A stretch of DNA of 64,000 nt from Anodontia alba (taxonomy: Eukaryota > Mollusca > Bivalvia > Lucinida > Lucinidae), in contig OZ024824.1 in assembly GCA_964016985.1 (NCBI GenBank), positions 43,120,660 to 43,184,659 of the forward strand, in the 5' to 3' direction. The notes below the pieces were generated by a model, which did not search any database, was not told the DNA's origin, and was given only the letters and a program-made list of their open reading frames with translations. This document shows, piece by piece, positions 57,761 through 64,000 of the stretch. Made by a program: the position numbers and the translations under genes. How positions within the stretch are numbered: the first letter of the stretch is position 1; every line of letters starts with the position of its first letter.

Positions 57761-58330
57761 TTCATTTTTTGCAAAATGCCTGCGTGTGGGTGAGAATGGC
57801 CCTGGGTGGGAGCATCTGTGTCAAACTGACACATTTCGTTCTATATGATTTTTGTTTGGATACAGCATTCTTATACCAACAAACATGCTACAACGAACCC
57901 TATTGGGCATCTAAAGTTTGTTTTAATTTAATTGTTAGGCTTAGAACAGCAAAATAGATAAGGAAAAAAAAAAAAAAAAAAAAAAAAAACACTACTGTCA
58001 CCAGCACTTTCTGGACTTTTGGAGGCTGATGTAGCAACCCCTCAATTGGCAGGTATCACTAATTGAAAATTTGTTTCACCACTTCTTCTTTTGGCTCCAG
58101 CAAACACAAACAGACATTCATTTCTTTGAAACAATCAGGAAATTACACACAAACATTTTTTTTTTTAAATTAGCACAATAAGTCATAATTCATCTTTATA
58201 ATTAACCACATGTCACCTTACACATAAAACTATCCTTCGATGCATTTTGTGTGCCAATCAGAAGTCCTGACCTCGGGGGAGTTGGGCCGGGGTGGGGGGA
58301 GGCGAGGGTAACTTAGGGGTAATTTTGGTA
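57761..58330. other. No gene seen; A tract
   Basis: A run of about 27 A at 57965-57989. A 62-codon frame at 57769 overlaps the end of the array and is not supported. Confidence 0.45.
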
Positions 58331-58725
58331 CGGGTGTGCGAGCCAGTATTTCAAAACCTACCCTATTCATATACCTGGCCTTTGAAAAAACGGACCCATT
58401 TTTATACTAGATCATCTAAAATGTTGACCTATTCATATACTGCCTTTTGATTTTTTGTACCCATTTTTTGCTGGTTGTTACACAAATATCACAGTCAATT
58501 CATGTAATACCATGAGGAAAAGCAGCCTCGAAAAATCTCTGAACGAAAAATATGTGCATATACCAGGATGTCAGAAAAATGGGGCCTTTCACATAGGAAT
58601 CCAGAAAAATCGGGCCATTCAAATACTTTTTGTTGAAAAAAATGGGGCCAATCATATACCTGGCAGTGCTGAAAAAGGGGGTTATTCGGCACGCACATCC
58701 ATACTATGCCATATATAGGAAGTTA
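58331..58725. repeat. Dispersed repeat with CATATACC..GGGCCA units
   Basis: Internal units GAAAAATGGGGCC...CATATACC recur several times. The right end (CGGCACGCACATCCATACTA then TGCCATATATAGGAAGTTAC) recurs inverted at about 63482-63530. Runs of C follow at 58734-58765. Confidence 0.7.
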
Positions 58726-59340
58726 CCCCACCGCCCCCCCCCCCCCCCCCATTCCCCCCCCCCACCCCGCCACCGCGAGGTGAGATCCTGACACAATTGG
58801 TTCCCTGTTCCCTATAGAGCAACATTTAACCCCAATAAAGCACAAAAAAAAAAGAAAAAAAGAAAAAAAAAACACTTAATAGAATAAACAAATAAGAATG
58901 AACTCATGTTCTTTGTTTTATTTATTAAATTTGCTTAATTTTGCTGATTTTTTGTGTGCCTAACCACCCCTCAACCCCCCTCAGGCCCCCCCCCCCCCTC
59001 ACCCCCCCCCCCCCCCCCCCCCCCCCAGTAAAAATAAAAATACAGCAAAAGTCATATTGTTTCTGGGATGGATCCCGTTGGCGTTGGCGTCAGCTTCGTC
59101 GTAAAACTTCTTGTCCGCTCTGAACTTGAATTAAGAAATAAATTATTCCGAACCGTGCTCAAATGCCCCATATAAAGCACGAGCGAGCGCAGCGAGCGAG
59201 TGCTCAAATGGGTACAACCCAAACTCAACCTTGCTTTATCTTGGGCATTTAAGCACAGTTCGAAATTTCTTTCCTAACACCCTTCATTAAGCGAATTGTT
59301 TGCATAAATGAGATTTTCTTATTATTTGTATTATTATTAT
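58726..59340. other. No gene seen; C-homopolymers and one hairpin
   Basis: C runs at 58734-58765 and 58985-59026. 59150-59262 is an inverted repeat: CCGAACCGTGCTCAAATGCC and the inverse GGGCATTTAAGCACAGTTCG around AGCGAGCGCAGCGAGCG. Confidence 0.6.
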
Positions 59341-59379
59341 TATTACCTGACTTCCCCATTGGCAGTTGACTATTCCTCT

Positions 59380-59467
59380 TAAGCATTACGTCACACGGTT
59401 ACGTAGTTACAAGGTTCGACGACGAATATTTAAGATGGCGGATTGCTCATACGAATCAGCTGATGAT
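59380..59467 (+). promoter_or_regulatory. Possible promoter and first coding exon
   Basis: TTACGTCA, a CRE-like site (59386-59393), is followed by AAGATGGCGG (59432-59441), the YY1-type motif that in animals often overlaps a start codon. The ATG at 59435 opens MADCSYESADD and meets a donor GAT|GTAAAA at 59468, phase 0; without splicing it stops six codons later. No following exon with matching phase was found. Confidence 0.3.
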
Positions 59468-59489
59468 GTAAAATATAAAACGATATAAA

Positions 59490-59525
<36 letters not shown>

Positions 59526-59618
59526 TGTATCCTGTGTTCATGAAAGAATTGCAAAATGCTTGGAAATGGAGTAGCGCGATGGATCTCAGGAGGACAGATA
59601 TAAAACAGCAAAATAAGA

Positions 59619-59729
59619 ATGTTAACTGACTTACTTCTGTTATCGAACATGTCAACAATTACAAGATGTAAACTAGAAGGAAAACGAATGTGTTTGAATG
59701 ATATAACCTGCAGTCTAGAAACTCATCAG
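59619..59729 (+). CDS. Candidate coding exon, unrecognised
   Basis: An open frame of 37 codons, MLTDLLLLSNMSTITRCKLE then GKRMCLNDITCSLETHQ, ends exactly at CAG|GTAAAA. It looks protein-like, but both plausible acceptors (59608 and 59617) need phase 2, which does not fit the candidate exon at 59435-59467. Confidence 0.25.
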
Positions 59730-60729
59730 GTAAAAAAAATCAAAGAACTGCAATTTTCATAAATCATTTTCTGTCTCACTAATATAATTAATTATGCATA
59801 TGAATGTTCCGGCCAATATTGTAAGCTAGCATTCTAAATTACCAGGGGCGCAACTCTGGCAACAGTAATATGATTGGTGTCCCTTTGATAGCGCGCGCGA
59901 GGAAATTCCTGTGCTCAAATATCTTAGATAAAGCATGGCTAGAAATGTCAAGACAAATAAGGAACAACACGAGCAGGGGTGTTAGAATATATTACCCTTT
60001 GAAATATTTTGATGATATACTTGGTAGAAATGTAGGACAAGGCGACGTGTCGCATACAATAAAGACGACGTATCGCGCTAAGAATGATATCTCTGCCTTT
60101 CTTATTTTTGGCGTTATCTCCCTTTGTTATATCACAGGAGCTTGAAGTTCTGTCCATAAATAATTAATAATGTCCAAAATCAAAAGTGACGGTAAGCCAT
60201 TTCCTAAGAAATGGCCAGGAGTGCAAGCGTTTTTGCGGCACCTTTGAAATGCTAACATCATAGAATCTTAGCGAGTACCGACTGCGTCCAGTGAAAATAT
60301 ATATCAAAATATCAATCGAGGCATAGATAACTTTTGCTGACATATCAGCGAGACGCATTAAACAGCGATTAAAAAATGTTAAAAACTGACGACAGCCATT
60401 GCGTGTCCAGTTTCCGGTATGATCGGTTGGAATTCTGTCTATGTCGCTCTTGGGTAAAATCTGTTTTCAAAATTATAACGATTTCAAGAAATAAATTTAT
60501 TTGAATACTTAGATGCTCTCAACACAGTATTTTCATACTATTCTTACCTTATTTTGCCCGTTAACATTTTTCTGTAAAATATTTTCAAAACAAGAAAACC
60601 AACGGTTTTTATTTACTAGCGCACCGGTTATGACGCGCGCATGACGTTTGAAAAATCAATGGACAGACAGGTGACGAAAGGGGTCATGAACTGTGACGTA
60701 GCACTTAGTGTTGATTTATTGTTGAGATC
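59730..60729. other. No gene seen
   Basis: Mixed sequence. A 91-codon frame at 59870-60145 has no recognised domain or splice context. Confidence 0.4.
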
Positions 60730-60905
60730 CTCCCAGATGGGGTACCTGTTCCTTTGTTCCCCTGAAATATTTAAGCATTTTACCTTGTTCCCCAAAATCA
60801 AAATCTTACTTATCTATGTTCCCTGCTCCCCAAAAATACATTTGTTCCCCTGATCCCTTCATTTTTAGACTTGTGTTCCCTGTTCCCATGAAATGAATTT
60901 GTTGC
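60730..60905. repeat. TTGTTCCCCTG low-complexity dispersed repeat
   Basis: Inverse-orientation counterpart of 22561-22745. Confidence 0.7.
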
Positions 60906-61314
60906 TTTTCATGTTGTTTTTGTTTTTGTAGTTTTTTTTTTTTTGTTTTTTTTTTTTTTGTTTGAACGGTTTCTGAAGAGAAAACAAAGAATGATGGTAA
61001 AATAAATTGTTATCGCTAAAGATCATTTTTACGGTTTTTGTGACCTACCGTATAAACCATGATCTTTAATATATGCATAATTTCATCAATACATAAATGT
61101 ATCTATCATCATGTATGTTAGTAACCAAAAATTGTATTAAGGCAATAGACAGACAATAATTTTATTTGCACTAATGTGTTCATTATGAATAGTAATGGCT
61201 AACATGAACATCAAAATCACGAAATCATACAAATGATAGGTCCAACAGAGGAACCCATGAAAGAAAATATCGTTAACAACCCGTGGACAACCCCCGCCCC
61301 TACTCTGCATGAAA
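60906..61314. other. No gene seen
   Basis: T-rich tracts at about 60931-60960, otherwise ordinary. Confidence 0.45.
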
Positions 61315-61382
61315 ACACGTACTGCGGGTACCCACCAGAATGCCACCTCGTCGAGGCGGTTCTCATGGGTACCACAACACTG
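61315..61382. repeat. Hairpin, GGTTCTAAYGAG family
   Basis: ACGTACTGCGGGTACCCACC then AGAATGCCACCTCG, and the inverse CGAGGCGGTTCTCATGGGTA. The stem is imperfect. Confidence 0.65.
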
Positions 61383-61463
61383 TTTATTTGAGATAAATTA
61401 AATGGGGTATAATGTATTCTTTCATAAGACAATATATCAAACAAACGAATACTTTTATTTATT

Positions 61464-61632
61464 GCTGGCCTTGGTACCTCAGGTGATCTGGAGGACGCTG
61501 ATTCGATACCTGCCGGGGTCGGCACCATTCTTTCATGGAGATTGATCATGATTTTTTTCTACGGTAATTTTCTCCCTTCCGCTGATTCAAGAAGGGCAGT
61601 TGTTAATACCTGGCGAAAGAATATGCACTGTA
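61464..61632 (+). mobile_element. SINE, damaged and 3'-truncated
   Basis: The head GCTGGCCTTGGTACCTCAGG lacks part of the A-box region. The body ATTCTTTCATGGAGATTGAT and CCGCTGATTCAAGAAGGGCA is clear, and homology stops near TGCACTGTAT. Confidence 0.8.
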
Positions 61633-61811
61633 TATGGCTGACAGAAGATTACTCAAGGAACATTTCCATAAAAGTTTATCAAAATATCTGCAATGGCTTG
61701 GCGTGGTTCAGTCACATTTATGAGTTTTCATTTACTCTGTCACACAATAGAATTAGCCTTGAGTACTCGTCTTTGTTTATCATAGTGATGAATTTGATTT
61801 TTATGTTTTCG

Positions 61812-62275
61812 CTTTGATGCATTGACTGAGTTAGGAGCCTTTATGCGAATCGAATTTTTATATATTTCTATATTAAGAGTTGCATCGGGACCCAGGTTGA
61901 AGTTGCCTAGCTGTAAAAATGCTTTAAAACCCCCACCACCCCGCTGGTTTATTCTACTGACTGTCCTAAGGCAGTGGTCCCGGTGTTAGTATTTCTCTTT
62001 GTTCCTTCGTGTTTTATTCTACGAGGCAATTTGTTTTATGTCTTTCCTTGTGTTATTTTGTTCTCGTGTTTTTTTTTGTTTTTTTTTTTCTGTCATTTTA
62101 GCTTTGCGATTACCTCGCATAGGGAAAAGAGAGCTAATCTTGGTTCTTTTCGTACGTTTGTTCGATTTGCGCTTGTTCGGTTTTGTCTGTCTCCTCATCC
62201 TCTTGGTATCTGGGAGGGGCTGCGGTTTGTGATTGTATCATTTCCTGGACTTTTCTGTTACCTTTCTTTTTTTTT
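61812..62275. repeat. Dispersed repeat of about 460 bp, copy 2 (inverted relative to 35185-35660)
   Basis: GCTTTGATGCATTGACTGAG, GGAGCCTTTATGCGAA, GGGACCCAGGTTGAAGTTGC and GGGGCTGCGGTTTGTGATTG match the reverse complement of copy 1. Confidence 0.78.
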
Positions 62276-62394
62276 TTTGGCAGTAAATACCATTTCTCAA
62301 TTTACCCCATTATCAGTCTATGGGAACTATGTTGCCATGGCAATCAATCCAAACAGCCGATTTTAATAATAATAATAAAAAAAAATACAAATTT

Positions 62395-62929
62395 TTAATC
62401 CCTCAGACCAAGGATATTGCAGATGGAATTTGGGCCAAATCGGCCTAGTGGCTTCGGAGGATATGTCATTTGAAAGTAGTGATGCCAAACAACAGGTGAC
62501 ATACGACAGACAGCGACGGAAAACTGCCTATCCTATAAGCCCCCACCCCCGGAGCTTTCGGCTCTGGTGAGCTAAACAAAAAAAAAAAACAAAAAAAAAA
62601 AAACAAAAAAAACATAAAAACATAAACTATAAATCCCCCAGCCCAAGGACGCTAAAGATGAAATTTGGATCCAATCAGCCCACTGGTTTCAGAGGAGATG
62701 TCATTTGAAAGTGTTGACGCCAGACGACGACGGACGACTGCCTATCCTACAAATCCCCCTGAGCTCGGCTCTGGTGAGCTGAAAAAATAAAACACACAAA
62801 AAAAACCCCACAAAACCTGAATCGGCTAATATGTTTTATATTTGCCGATTAGTTTCCGCCCTCTATAATATAATTATGGTTTCTGAGAAGATTACTTTTA
62901 TTTGTTTATTTTATTATTTTTCTTTTATT

Positions 62930-62965
<36 letters not shown>

Positions 62966-63120
62966 ATTTTGTATTCCATGGCAACCAATAAAAAAAAGGC
63001 AGAAGGCCTGATATCATATGGCAGATAGAAGATTGCTGTAGACGGACAACTGCTTATCCTCTAGGCCTAAGCTGCCCCCGGAGCTCGGCTCTGGTGAGCT
63101 AAAAAAAAAAAAAAAAAAAA
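62395..63120 (+). mobile_element. Three short elements ending GGCTCTGGTGAGCTAAAA
   Basis: Copies at about 62400-62600, 62630-62800 and 63005-63120. Each runs from CCAAGGA...GATGAAATTTGG through ATGTCATTTGAAAGT, CAGACGACGACGGACGACTG and CTATCCTA to GAGCTCGGCTCTGGTGAGCT with an A-rich tail. A T tract at 62938-62963 precedes the last copy. Confidence 0.75.
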
Positions 63121-63730
63121 GTACAAATTCTGTACGCGACTTTAACTTAAGTGGATAACTGTCTTTATAATGGTCATTTAGTGAGGTATTTATAGGCGGT
63201 TATTATTGACCTATGACGTCTTGCAATTACTGATATGTGACGTCTTCATTACCTGATCGGTGTAGTGGTAAGACAATGTCAGCTGAGAACAAGTCCATAG
63301 ACAACACACTTTTATTAATCACACTGATTAGGATTTGGATTTATGAATTATTATAGGGTTATCATAATGTTGGAGACATAGTGATCGCATTTTTAAAGAT
63401 CCGGAAAATAAAAGGTATCGTAGTGTTTTGGTCTGGGGTGGCGGGGGGGGGGGGGGGGGGCTGGGGGCAGTGTTTGGGGGGTAACTTCCTTTATATGGCA
63501 TAGTATGGCTGTGCGTGCCGAATGAACCCCTGTTTCAGCGCTGCCAAGTATATGATTGGCACTGCTCTACTGACCTTTGCTCAACTAACCTCAAGTATCT
63601 GTAACCAATCTCGAGCAAAATTGTGTTTGGCTCTTTCAGCAGTCATAGCCGGATAAATGGCACGATACTTTGGGGCAATGTACACAAATTAAAATTCAAC
63701 ATAACAGTTAGAACACTGAAAATCGCGATT
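63121..63730. other. No gene seen
   Basis: Non-coding, with a G run at 63443-63461 and the inverted segment at 63482-63530 that matches the end of 58331-58725. Confidence 0.45.
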
Positions 63731-63964
63731 TTAAAAGTTTGTATCTTGGCATTTCCGTAATAAGAATGTCTTTCCGGTTCTACATTGCCCGGAAATAAAC
63801 AAGGTATGCCCCTCCAAGCCCCGCTTTATCGCTAGCTCAAACTTTTCATCTGCCATTTTTATAAATCGACGTCGAATATTTTGACGTTGCCGTGCAACAT
63901 TCGCTGCGGTGTTGCGGAAGTCAGAGGCGCAATGGCTCCGAAACGGCGCTTGCACACCTGGCAA
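63731..63964 (-). pseudogene. P-loop NTPase fragment at the window edge
   Basis: The ATG at 63856 (AAAATGG context) reads MADEKFELAIKRGLEGHTLF then ISGQCRTGKTFLLRK. GQCRTGKT fits the Walker A motif G-x4-GKT, and the lead-in resembles the start of PIF1-like helicases. After FLLRK the frame ends in six codons with no GT donor nearby and no further helicase motifs, so it is a truncated or interrupted copy. An upstream frame continues from 63964 with no ATG required. Confidence 0.4.
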
Positions 63965-64000
63965 TTTCTTTGAAATTGCTTCAGAATTTATATATATGTG

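Noticed and set aside
59870..60145. 91-codon + strand frame
   Set aside because: No similarity recognised and no adjoining exon; kept only as part of a non-coding stretch.

Overview
This is 64 kb of intron-bearing, repeat-saturated animal genomic DNA with one 200-base assembly gap (51809-52008). The tRNA-derived SINEs, the LINE relic, the tandem arrays of 150-170 bp units flanked by CGTCC-rich tracts, and the very many foldback hairpins all suggest a bivalve mollusc, probably a clam. That placement comes from recognising repeat style, not from a database search.

Layout. 1-9.2 kb reads as one decayed DNA transposon with two convergent genes. On the + strand is a THAP-zinc-finger/DDE transposase whose first exon (96-151) and later exons (2547-3934) are separated by a 2.4 kb intron. 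On the - strand is a YqaJ-type PD-(D/E)xK exonuclease followed by a PHD finger (9173-6374), with about 33 copies of a 39-bp, 13-residue in-frame minisatellite between the two domains. This combination fits the ISL2EU superfamily. A GATATC-palindrome foldback carrying a SINE sits inside the transposase intron. 9.3-20 kb is repeats: a GGATATCC-palindrome element, two tandem arrays, a SINE, a 135-bp satellite and an (AT)n tract. 20-27.5 kb holds a candidate first exon (20127-20203), palindromic MITE-like elements, and a tandem duplication one copy of which is split by a 2.2 kb foldback made of TACGTA palindromes. 27.5-28.6 kb is a broken LINE reverse transcriptase. 28.6-42.2 kb is non-coding: hairpins, SINEs and two more tandem arrays.

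The main cellular gene is on the - strand between 54178 and 42699. It encodes a protein kinase with all main catalytic residues but HND in place of HRD, behind a long N-terminal region I do not recognise. A six-exon model closes with matching splice phases (978 residues). Its introns contain hairpin elements, a (CT)30 tract and a 2.4 kb foldback that includes the assembly gap. 54.3-64 kb is again mostly repeats, with weak first-exon/promoter signals near 59.4 kb, a candidate exon near 59.7 kb and a P-loop NTPase fragment at the right edge (63856-63731).

The most distinctive global feature is structural. Nearly every few hundred bases there is a long inverted repeat, and these sort into at least seven dispersed families, including arrays built from short perfect palindromes. 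No multi-gene pathway is visible. The coding content is one host kinase gene plus transposon proteins in decay.
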